Source of the DNA: DASQPA01 sp035644215
Lineage (GTDB): Bacteria > Acidobacteriota > Thermoanaerobaculia > Multivoradales > UBA5704
DNA: 33,886 bases
Assembly: GCA_035644215.1 (NCBI GenBank)
Contig: DASQPA010000219.1
Coordinates: 1 to 33,886 of the forward strand
Direction of reading: 5' to 3'
This document shows, piece after piece, positions 1-7,010 of this stretch. Made by a program: the position numbers and the translations under genes. Position 1 is the first letter of the stretch, and each line of letters starts with the position of its first letter. Under the pieces are notes generated by a model. The model made no database searches, was not told where the DNA came from, and saw only the letters and a program-made list of their open reading frames with translations.

Positions 1-200
1 CTCTGGCCCAGCGTAAGCAGATACAGCCCATATCCAGGGACTCTGGCCCAGCGTAAGCAGATACAGCCCGTATCCAGGGACTCTGGCTCAGCGTAAGCAG
101 ATACGGCCCGTATCCAGGGACTCTGGCCCAGCGTAAGCAGATACAGCCCATATCCAGGGACTCTGGCCCAGCATAAGCAGATACGGCTCGTATCCAGAGA
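1..200. repeat. 40-bp tandem repeat array, five units, open at left edge
   Basis: Five back-to-back 40-bp units start at 1, 41, 81, 121 and 161, each beginning CTCTGGCYCAGC and ending TATCCAGRGA. Units differ from each other at only a few positions and there are no spacers. Each unit holds two short palindromes: CTGG-C-CCAG and, in the best copy (unit 3), ATACGG-C-CCGTAT. The array may continue to the left. The 40-bp period is not a multiple of three, so it is unlikely to encode protein. Bases 201-322 between the array and the next gene show no clear promoter; the only structure seen there is a small TTACC/GGTAA inverted repeat at 242-257. Confidence 0.95.
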
Positions 201-322
201 GGACAGCCTGTCGAAACCGGCGCAAGCTCGCTGTCACCAAATTACCCTCAGCGGTAACTCTATCTTGTAGGGAGACGCCACAGATAGCCCATATCGCTGG
301 AACCGAGCCTACAGGAGGACGG

Positions 323-1618
323 GTGACGAGCGCGCATCCGACGTTGGAGCAGATGGCAAAGCTGCTGGCGGGGAAGATGGAGTATGACGAGTTTCTCCAG
401 GATGTCCTGCCGCATCTCCTGGCGAAGTGCGAGACCTGTACGGCCCTCGTCCGCGAGGTCCAGCGGCTCCAGCGGGAGATCGGCCACTGGGATGAGCTGG
501 TGGCCGTCCATGAGAGCCGGGAGGCGCCGGAGCTGGTGGCCCGGCTCGCCGGGCTGCCATACGAGGCGCAACTCCAGCGGGCCGAAGAGGAGGAGAGCCT
601 CCACGCCTGGGGCGTCTGCGACCTCCTTCTGAAGAAGAGCCGGGCAGCGGCCGCCACCGATCCGCATCGGGCGGTGGACCTCGCCACCCTCACCGTCCGC
701 CTCTCCACGCACCTCGGGGACGCCTACGATCCGGAGTGGGTCCTTGATCTACGGGCGAGGGCGCATGCCCACCTCGCCAATGCCCACCGGGTCCTGGGCG
801 AGTTCCGAAGCGCCGAGGAGTCCTTCCGGGAGGCGGATGCCTTCCTCGGCCGCAGCCTCTCAGGCAACGTACGGGTGGAGGCGGAGGTGCTGAGCTTCAA
901 GGCATCCCTGCGCAGGGCCCAGCGGCGGTTCGACGAGGCCCTGGAGCTCCTCGACCGGGTGATCGCTATCTATAAGGATGGCGACCCGGAGGACCGGGAC
1001 CTCCATCTGGCGGGCCGGACCCTCGTCGAGAAGGCCTACGCGGAGATCGAGAAGTGCGCTCCCGAATGGGCCATCCCCCTCCTGCGGGAGGCCGAGCCCC
1101 TCCTCGACCGCGAGCGGGACCCCCGACTCCTCCTCTGCTTGCGGCACAACCTGCTCGACAGCCTGGCCAAGGTGGGGCTCTTTGCCGAGGCCGATACCCT
1201 GGTTCCCGAGGTCCGGGCGCTCTGTCAGGAGGTCGGCGGGGGCCTCGACCTCGTCCGCCTGCGCTGGGTGGAGGGGAAGATTGACTTCGGTCTTGGCAGG
1301 CTTGAATCCGCCGAGACGGCCTTCCGGGAGGTGCAGCGCGAATTCCTCAACTACCGGCTGGGCTACGATGTGGCGCTGGTCTCGCTCGACCTGGCGCTCC
1401 TCTATGCCCAGGAGGACCGAACCGGGGCTCTCAAGCGGCTGGCCGTCGAGCTGATCCCGGCGTTCGAGTCGCGCGAGGTCCACCGGGAGGCCATGGCCGC
1501 CCTCCTCATGTTCCAGGCGGCGTGCGAGGAGGAGCGGGTAACCGTCCAACTCGCCCGGCACCTCGCCGACTTCCTGGAGCGGGAGCGGCGGCCGGCCCCG
1601 TTTCCGGCACACTCTTGA
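323..1618 (+). CDS. TPR-repeat protein with N-terminal His/Cys (zf-HC2-like) segment
   Basis: A 431-aa protein. The first ~40 residues contain a histidine at residue 5 and an HLLAKCETC segment (H31, C36, C39). This resembles the short zinc-binding start of anti-sigma-like proteins, although the His-Cys spacing is one residue longer than in classical zf-HC2. The rest is helical and built of degenerate tetratricopeptide repeats, for example around residues 145-175 (ANAHRVLGEFRSAEESFREA) and 325-350. No signal peptide or membrane segment is visible, so it is probably cytoplasmic. The GTG start is supported by AGGAGG at 313-318. Two short genes follow in the same direction (gaps of 63 and 46 nt), ending in a RiPP-like peptide, so one transcript is likely. 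A regulatory or scaffold role is inferred from architecture only. Confidence 0.85.
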   Translation: MTSAHPTLEQMAKLLAGKMEYDEFLQDVLPHLLAKCETCTALVREVQRLQREIGHWDELVAVHESREAPELVARLAGLPYEAQLQRAEEEESLHAWGVCDLLLKKSRAAAATDPHRAVDLATLTVRLSTHLGDAYDPEWVLDLRARAHAHLANAHRVLGEFRSAEESFREADAFLGRSLSGNVRVEAEVLSFKASLRRAQRRFDEALELLDRVIAIYKDGDPEDRDLHLAGRTLVEKAYAEIEKCAPEWAIPLLREAEPLLDRERDPRLLLCLRHNLLDSLAKVGLFAEADTLVPEVRALCQEVGGGLDLVRLRWVEGKIDFGLGRLESAETAFREVQREFLNYRLGYDVALVSLDLALLYAQEDRTGALKRLAVELIPAFESREVHREAMAALLMFQAACEEERVTVQLARHLADFLERERRPAPFPAHS

Positions 1619-1681
1619 CCGGGCGGCTCGCTCGCGGCCATGACGGCCGTCGAGACGCAGCCACCCCGGAAGGAGTGTGCC

Positions 1682-1939
1682 ATGCGCCGTTCCGTTCCGG
1701 GCCGCGCCCTCGTGGCCCTCGTGCTTCTCGCCCTTCTCCTCCTCCCCCCGATTGCCCTGGCCCAGCCCCGGCGGGCTGCCGAAAGGAAGGCTCCGGCCGA
1801 GCGGACCATGGAGGCCGGTCTCTTCCTCCGCCTCTGGAGCCGCTGGACCCACCTCTGGGGGCAGGAGGGAAGCGGACTCGATCCCAACGGCCTGAAGACC
1901 CAGGCCGGCACTCCCTCTCCGCCTTCCGCGGCACCCTAA
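1682..1939 (+). CDS. Small exported protein of unknown function
   Basis: An 85-aa protein with a clear signal peptide: MRRSVPGR, a long Leu/Ala/Val core, then a likely signal-peptidase site after IALA. The mature part is about 57 residues, basic then Trp-rich (LWSRWTHLWG), with a Pro/Ser-rich tail. I recognise no domain. I chose ATG 1682 because AAGGAG lies at 1670-1675 with a 6-nt gap; an in-frame ATG at 1640 would add 14 residues that do not look like a signal-peptide start. It lies between the TPR gene and the RiPP-like peptide gene, which suggests a partner role in that cluster (inference). Confidence 0.65.
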   Translation: MRRSVPGRALVALVLLALLLLPPIALAQPRRAAERKAPAERTMEAGLFLRLWSRWTHLWGQEGSGLDPNGLKTQAGTPSPPSAAP

Positions 1940-1985
1940 AGAGTAGCGGAGATCCCCGCGGCTCATGACCCCAAAGGAGGACGGC

Positions 1986-2126
1986 ATGAAATCGTTCAAG
2001 AAGCTCGCTCTGTACCGGGAGACCCTGCGCGACCTCGACCAGGAGGATGAGGATCAGATCGTGCAGGCGACGACGAACCGCACCGAGGTGGCGACCATCC
2101 ACTGCTCGGTCTGTACCCACTGCTGA
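1986..2126 (+). CDS. Lanthipeptide-like (RiPP) precursor peptide, CSVCTHC core
   Basis: A 46-aa peptide. The N-terminal leader reads MKSFKKLALYRETLRDL, then an acidic stretch (DQEDEDQ), and the C-terminus is rich in Thr, Ser and Cys, ending HCSVCTHC directly before the stop. The KKLxLxxETLRxL leader is the kind found on class I lanthipeptide-type precursors. Thr/Ser plus three Cys could supply (methyl)lanthionine rings or a metal or disulfide cluster. No Gly-Gly cleavage site is visible, unlike the second copy at 16685. The ribosome site AAAGGAGG (1973-1980) is nearly perfect, 5 nt before the ATG. No LanB/LanC dehydratase or cyclase, radical-SAM enzyme or peptidase-containing transporter lies in this window, so maturation enzymes would have to be elsewhere. 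It follows the small exported protein by 46 nt and is closed by a GC hairpin. Confidence 0.75.
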   Translation: MKSFKKLALYRETLRDLDQEDEDQIVQATTNRTEVATIHCSVCTHC

Positions 2127-2145
2127 CCCCGGCGCCGCGCCGGGG
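2127..2145 (+). terminator. GC hairpin directly after peptide stop codon
   Basis: CCCCGGCG and CGCCGGGG form a perfect 8-bp stem around a 3-nt loop, beginning on the first base after the TGA. There is no T-tract, so it may act as a Rho-independent-like pause or as a 3' stabiliser of the short peptide mRNA rather than as a classical terminator. Bases 2146-2251, up to the converging gene, show nothing else recognisable. Confidence 0.55.
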
Positions 2146-2251
2146 CGCCCAGAGCTTCGGCGCGGCGGCCTCACCCTACGAAGCCGATAAGGCGGGTCGG
2201 CCTACGCCCTCTTTCAGCCCTCCTAGGCCCGCAAGCTCGGCGCCTGGATCT

Positions 2252-3259
2252 CTAGCCAGATCCCTTCCCGTCCGCCAGGGCGGAAACGTCGATCTGGTAG
2301 ATGTCGCCCAGGCCGTTGCCGGGGGTGTCGAGCTTGTCCATCAACTCACGATAGGTCAGCCGCTTCGGGAGGGGTCGATCGGTGAAGTTTCGGGTGCTCG
2401 ACCAGAAAAAATATCTTCCATCGGGTGAGACCTTCGGCGAGTACTCCAGGCGGCTGGAGTTGATCTTGTCCCCCAGGTTCACGGGCTTCGTCCATTCCCC
2501 GTCTCTCCTGTGGCTGATGTAGAGATCCGATCCGCCGAGGCTGTCCGGCCGGCCGCTCGCCATGAAGACGAGGAAACTCTCGTCTGGCGCGATGTAGGGT
2601 TCGAACTCGTCGCGCTCCGTGTTGATCGGGCTCCCCAGGTTTTCCGGCGCGGCATACTTCCCCTCGACGCGCCGCGAGCGGTAGAGATCTGTCCTGCCCT
2701 TGCCGCCCGGGCGGTCGGAGCCGAAGTAGAGAGTGCCGTCCTGGGTGAGCGTCGGGTACCACTCGTCCTGCCTGCTGTTGACCGGCGCGCCCAGGTTTTC
2801 GGGCTCGCTCCAGCCGGACGCGGTCCTCTCCATCCGCCAGATGTCCGTGTCCTCCCGCATCTCTCCCGCCACCGGCCGCTTGGAAATGAAATAGAACCGC
2901 GACCCGTCCGTGGTGATGAAGGGATCGGCATCCGAATATCGCCCCGAGAACGGAGCCACTTCCGGCAGGCTCCACCGGCCCTGCTCGAAGTGCGAGACGA
3001 GGATCGTCCAGAAGTTGAAGTTGGGAGCGCTGCGCACGAAGTAGAGGGTCAGACCGTCCGGCGTGAAGGCCGGATGAGATTCGTACTTACCGGTCGAGAT
3101 GACGCCCGCGCCGAAAAGCGTGGGCTCGCTCATCGGCTGATCCGAAGCGTAGGGATGCTTCGCCCGAGCGGCCCCTCCCGCGAAGGTGCCCCCACCGAGG
3201 CCGCAGAGGGCGAGGAGCAGACCGCTCCTGATTCCCAGCGAAAAGGTGCGGTTGAACAT
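2252..3259 (-). CDS. Exported TolB-like/PD40 beta-propeller protein
   Basis: A 335-aa protein with an N-terminal signal-like segment (MFNRTFSLGIRSGLLLALCG, then an Ala/Gly-rich cleavage region). It is followed by five to six PD40 units: HPAFTPDGLTLYFVRS, ADPFITTDGSRFYFIS, WYPTLTQDGTLYFGSDR, FEPYIAPDESFLVFMAS and YSPKVSPDGRYFFWSS. These [SP]-DG-x-x-[LIF]-YF strands are the blades of a WD40-like propeller of the TolB/OmpA-associated type, usually periplasmic or extracellular and protein-binding. The GG-x-G-x-x-DLY turns between blades (GGKGRTDLY, LGGSDLY) fit the family. No OmpA C-terminal domain is present, so it is a stand-alone propeller. It is divergent from the ELWxxDGT gene at 3405 with a 145-bp shared upstream region. 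No strong ribosome site is seen, so the exact start is tentative. Confidence 0.85.
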   Translation of the reverse strand: MFNRTFSLGIRSGLLLALCGLGGGTFAGGAARAKHPYASDQPMSEPTLFGAGVISTGKYESHPAFTPDGLTLYFVRSAPNFNFWTILVSHFEQGRWSLPEVAPFSGRYSDADPFITTDGSRFYFISKRPVAGEMREDTDIWRMERTASGWSEPENLGAPVNSRQDEWYPTLTQDGTLYFGSDRPGGKGRTDLYRSRRVEGKYAAPENLGSPINTERDEFEPYIAPDESFLVFMASGRPDSLGGSDLYISHRRDGEWTKPVNLGDKINSSRLEYSPKVSPDGRYFFWSSTRNFTDRPLPKRLTYRELMDKLDTPGNGLGDIYQIDVSALADGKGSG

Positions 3260-3404
3260 GAGCTTGCCTGCGCCGAACGCGCCACGCGACAGCGCGCCGG
3301 AGCTCCGAGCATATCAACAGGCGACTCGACGTCGAACCGCTGGCGGGGGCGCCGGCACCGCCCGGCGCTCACGCCCGACATCCCTTGCGACTAAGATACG
3401 GTCC

Positions 3405-6400
3405 ATGCTCCCTCCCCAGACGGCCTGCCTCCGGCGCACCTTTTTCGTCTTCGCCCTTGGCCTCACTCTGGCCGCCCTCCTCGCCCTGCCGGTAGCGGGC
3501 CAGGTCGCGAGCCTGGTGCGCGACATCACCCCCGGCCCGGCCGATCTTTCGCCCGGCGACTTCGGGGGGCCTCCCTCCTGGCTCCTCGCGGCGGGCAGCC
3601 GGGTCTTCTTCCCCGACCGCACCGACGGCGCGGGAACCGAGCTGTGGACGAGCGACGGCACCGGCTTCGGCACCGTCCAGGTGGCCGATCTCTGCCCCGG
3701 CCCCTGCAGCAGCGACCCGCAGCCGCTCGGGGTTCTCGGCAGTGCGCTCCTGTTCACCGCCGAATCGCCGCCGCGCCTCTGGCGGACCGACGGCACCCCG
3801 GCCGGCACCTTCCGGCTCTCCGTGGAGGGGGCCGGCCCACTGCCCCGGGCCGCCCTGGGCAACCGGCTCTTCTTCCAGCTCTGCCCGGCCCACGCGGCCG
3901 GCTGCGAGCTGTGGGCGAGCGACGGCACCGTTGCCGGCACGGGCCGGCTCGCGGCGATCGGCGGCGAGGTGCTCGACCTGACGGCCACGGGGCACCTCGT
4001 CTTCGCCCTGGCGAGTACCGGCGGCGGGGGCGTCGCCCTCTGGTCGAGCAACGGAACGGCAAGCGGCACCCACCTCGTCGCCCCGGTCTCCCCCGATTCG
4101 CACGCCCTGCTGCCGGCCGGCGAGCGGGTGGTGGTCTGGGCGAGCGCCGGCACGGCGAGCGAGCTCTGGGGGAGCGACGGCACCCCGGCGGGAACCAGCC
4201 GGCTTCACACCTTCGGAGCCGATCCCGGCGCCCTGGACGGCACCTTCTCTGCCGCCACCCTGGGCGGCAAGGTCTACTTCGCGGCCGACGACGGCGTCTC
4301 CGGCCTCCAGGTCTGGGCGAGCGACGGCACGGCCCCGGGAACCGTGCGGGTCAGCGCCCTCCACGGCTTCACCCCGGACCTCTCCTCTCCCGGCAACGCC
4401 CTGCGGCTCGGCGGCCGGCTGCTCTTCCTGGCCAGAAACCCGGCCGGTCGCCCGTTCCTCTTCGCGACTGGAGCCGCGCCGGAGCCCACGGTCCAGCTTT
4501 CCACCGCCGCCGTCTCAGGTCCCTTCGCCGGAGTGGGCACCCGGGCGGTGTTCCTCGCCGACGACGGCGTGCACGGCAGCGAGCCCTGGGCGAGCGACGG
4601 CACTCCGGCGGGGACTGCGCTCCTCGCCGACGCCTGCCCGGGCGCCTGCGGCGTCTTCTCCGATCCGCCGCTCGTCTCTTTGGCCGGCGCCGCCTTCTTC
4701 GTCGCCGGCGTCGCCGACACCACCAAGGGAAACGATCTCTGGACGACCGACGGCACCGGCGGCGGCACCCGCCGCTACACCGATTTCATTCCCGGCACGG
4801 GCCAGGTCCTCACCACTCCGATCACAGCCGGCGGCGGGAGGATCTTCTTCGCCGCCACCGATCCCGCGCACGGCGGCGAGCTCTGGGTGAGCGACGGCCG
4901 GCGCGGCGGCACCCGGCGGGTGGCGGACATCGGCCGGAAGGCGCCCTCGTCCGACCCTCGCGAGCTGACCGCCCTGGGCAGCCGCCTGCTCTTCACCGCC
5001 TGCGACGGGGTGAGCCGGAAGGTCTGGTCGAGCGATGGAACGGCCCTGGGGACCCTCCCCGCCACGGACCCCGCCGCGGCCCGTCCCTGCGCCGATGCGG
5101 AGGGCGCTCCCCGCGCCCTGACCGCCGCCGCCGGCACCGTCTACTTCCTGACCGGCAGCGGGGCCAGCCTGGCGCTCTGGCGCAGCGACGGCCCCCTGGG
5201 CGCGGTCCACCTCTTCGACTTTCCGGGCCCGTTCCCCTCCGATCCCCCGCTCGCGGGCGGAGACGACGGGCTCTGGTTCCCGCTCGCCGGGTCCAACGCC
5301 GTCCAGCTCTGGCGCGCCAATGCCGCCGGTACCTCGGGCGTCCAGCCGATCTATACCCTGCCCGCGGCGCTCCAGGACGTCCACGCCCTGACCGCGATCG
5401 GCTCCCAGCTCTTCTACCTCGCGGCGCAGAACGGAGCCTTCGACGTCTTCGTGACCGACGCCGCCGGCACCCGCCAGATCAGCGATCCGGTCAGCGGCTC
5501 CGCCGCCTGGTTCGCGGGCCTCGGCGGCAGGGTCTACTTCGTCGACACCGACGTCGATCCCGACTCTCCTGCCACCTCGCTCTGGACCACGGATGGCACG
5601 CGAACCGGTACCACCCTCCTCCACCGTTTCGGCAGCGGAATCGGCGCGGTCGACCCGAGCGGCCTGCCTCGCCTCGCGGCGCTTTCGGGCGCGCTCTATT
5701 TCCTCGACCTCCCGGAGGGCGGCGGCTCGGAGCTCTGGCGGACCGACGGCACCCCGGCGGGGACCGTGCGGGTCGCCGCCGTCTCAGGCCTCGCCGAGAG
5801 CCATCCGGTCGCCGCCGCCGGCAAGCTCTTCTTCGCCGCGCTGGACGACGCCCACGGCGCCGAGCTCTGGGCGAGCGACGGCACGGCGTCAGGGACCGGC
5901 CTCCTGCGCGATCTTTGGCCCGGCCCGGAGAGCGGCCAGCCACAAAATCTCATCGCTTCAGGCGGCCGGCTCTTCTTCACCGCCGGGGACGGAGCCCACG
6001 GCGTCGAGCTCTGGGAGAGCGACGGCACCGGGCAGGGAACCCGGCTCGCCCAGGACCTGGCGCCGAGCGGCGGCTCTTCGAGCCCCACCGGTCTGACGAT
6101 CGCCGGTGCCGCGGGCGACCGCCTCTACTTCGCGGCGGACGACGGCGTCTCCGGCCGCGAGCTGTGGAGCCTTCCTCTCTCCGCTCCCGCCGGCTGCCAG
6201 CCTGCGGACACCCACCTCTGCCTCTCCGGCAACCGCTTCCAGGTGGAGATCGCCTGGACCGACTTCCAGGGCAACACCGGCATGGGGCACGCGGAGCCGT
6301 TCACCGCCGATACCGGCTACTTCTGGTTCTTCGCCTCGACCAACGTCGAGGCGGTGGTCAAGGTGCTCGACGCCCGGGCGTTGAACGGCGCCTTCTGGGT

Positions 6401-6962
6401 CTTCTACGGCGCCCTCTCCTCGGTCCAGTACACGCTGACGGTGACCGACACCCAGACCGGCCTCACCCGCCGCTACGAGAACCCCGCCGGCACCCTGGCG
6501 AGCGTCGGCGACACCCACGGCTTCGGCCCCCTCGGAGCGTCCGACACCAAAGCGGCCGTCCTCCACCCGAAGCCCGGCCCCGGTCCCCAGGTCTCCGCCC
6601 GCACCGACCCGAAGGCGGCGACCGCGAGCTGCACGCCCGGGCCGCAGCAGCTCTGCCTGAACGGCGGCCGCTTCGCGGTCACTGCCGTCTGGAAAGACTT
6701 CCAGGGGAACACCGGCACCGGCATGGCGGTCGCGCTCACCGGCGACACCGGCTATTTCTGGTTCTTCGCCTCCACCAACGTCGAGGTGGTCCTCAAAGTC
6801 CTCGACGGGCGGGGCCTCAACGGCAAGTTCTGGTTCTTCTATGGAGCCCTGTCGAGCGTCGAGTACACCCTGACCGTCACCGACACCCAGACCGGGGCGG
6901 TCAAGACCTACAAGAACCTTTCGGGGCAGTTCGCGAGCGTCGGGGATACCGGGGCGTTCTGA
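3405..6962 (+). CDS. ELWxxDGT-repeat surface protein with two C-terminal TGYFWFF modules
   Basis: About 1,185 aa. A signal peptide (TFFVFALGLTLAALLALPVA core) precedes QVASLVRDITPGP, the same mature start as in the paralogue downstream. Residues ~50-925 hold about 17 ELW-x-[ST]-DGT-x-x-GT units (e.g. ELWTSDGTGFGT, ELWASDGTASGT) alternating with RLFF or KVYF strands. This is the ELWxxDGT (hyalin-like) family, a probable beta-propeller or solenoid of secreted proteins. Two copies of a ~110-aa module follow, starting at C931 and C1076. Each has LCL, W-x-D-F-Q-G-N-T-G, DTGYFWFFASTNVE, KVLD, LNGxFWxFYGALSSV and TLTVTDTQTG, and the protein ends SVGDTGAF. The module's function is unknown; its terminal position suggests sorting, anchoring or interaction (inference). 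I prefer ATG 3405 to upstream in-frame starts because it gives a signal peptide, although no clear ribosome site precedes it. The adjacent paralogue is 48 nt downstream. Confidence 0.88.
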   Translation: MLPPQTACLRRTFFVFALGLTLAALLALPVAGQVASLVRDITPGPADLSPGDFGGPPSWLLAAGSRVFFPDRTDGAGTELWTSDGTGFGTVQVADLCPGPCSSDPQPLGVLGSALLFTAESPPRLWRTDGTPAGTFRLSVEGAGPLPRAALGNRLFFQLCPAHAAGCELWASDGTVAGTGRLAAIGGEVLDLTATGHLVFALASTGGGGVALWSSNGTASGTHLVAPVSPDSHALLPAGERVVVWASAGTASELWGSDGTPAGTSRLHTFGADPGALDGTFSAATLGGKVYFAADDGVSGLQVWASDGTAPGTVRVSALHGFTPDLSSPGNALRLGGRLLFLARNPAGRPFLFATGAAPEPTVQLSTAAVSGPFAGVGTRAVFLADDGVHGSEPWASDGTPAGTALLADACPGACGVFSDPPLVSLAGAAFFVAGVADTTKGNDLWTTDGTGGGTRRYTDFIPGTGQVLTTPITAGGGRIFFAATDPAHGGELWVSDGRRGGTRRVADIGRKAPSSDPRELTALGSRLLFTACDGVSRKVWSSDGTALGTLPATDPAAARPCADAEGAPRALTAAAGTVYFLTGSGASLALWRSDGPLGAVHLFDFPGPFPSDPPLAGGDDGLWFPLAGSNAVQLWRANAAGTSGVQPIYTLPAALQDVHALTAIGSQLFYLAAQNGAFDVFVTDAAGTRQISDPVSGSAAWFAGLGGRVYFVDTDVDPDSPATSLWTTDGTRTGTTLLHRFGSGIGAVDPSGLPRLAALSGALYFLDLPEGGGSELWRTDGTPAGTVRVAAVSGLAESHPVAAAGKLFFAALDDAHGAELWASDGTASGTGLLRDLWPGPESGQPQNLIASGGRLFFTAGDGAHGVELWESDGTGQGTRLAQDLAPSGGSSSPTGLTIAGAAGDRLYFAADDGVSGRELWSLPLSAPAGCQPADTHLCLSGNRFQVEIAWTDFQGNTGMGHAEPFTADTGYFWFFASTNVEAVVKVLDARALNGAFWVFYGALSSVQYTLTVTDTQTGLTRRYENPAGTLASVGDTHGFGPLGASDTKAAVLHPKPGPGPQVSARTDPKAATASCTPGPQQLCLNGGRFAVTAVWKDFQGNTGTGMAVALTGDTGYFWFFASTNVEVVLKVLDGRGLNGKFWFFYGALSSVEYTLTVTDTQTGAVKTYKNLSGQFASVGDTGAF

Positions 6963-6970
6963 CGGACACG

Positions 6971-7000
6971 GACGAACAGGGACGAACAGGGACGAACAGG
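6971..7000 (+). repeat. Three perfect 10-bp direct repeats between the ELWxxDGT paralogues
   Basis: GACGAACAGG occurs three times head-to-tail at 6971, 6981 and 6991, right after the stop of the first ELWxxDGT gene and before the ATG at 7011. The last copy runs into AGGAAG, which probably serves as the ribosome site of the next gene. A change in copy number would alter the spacing between the two genes. Confidence 0.85.
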
Positions 7001-7010
7001 AAGATTTATC

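Noticed and set aside
1..200. Possible CRISPR array
   Set aside because: The 40-bp units are contiguous with no spacers, and no cas gene is present in the window.
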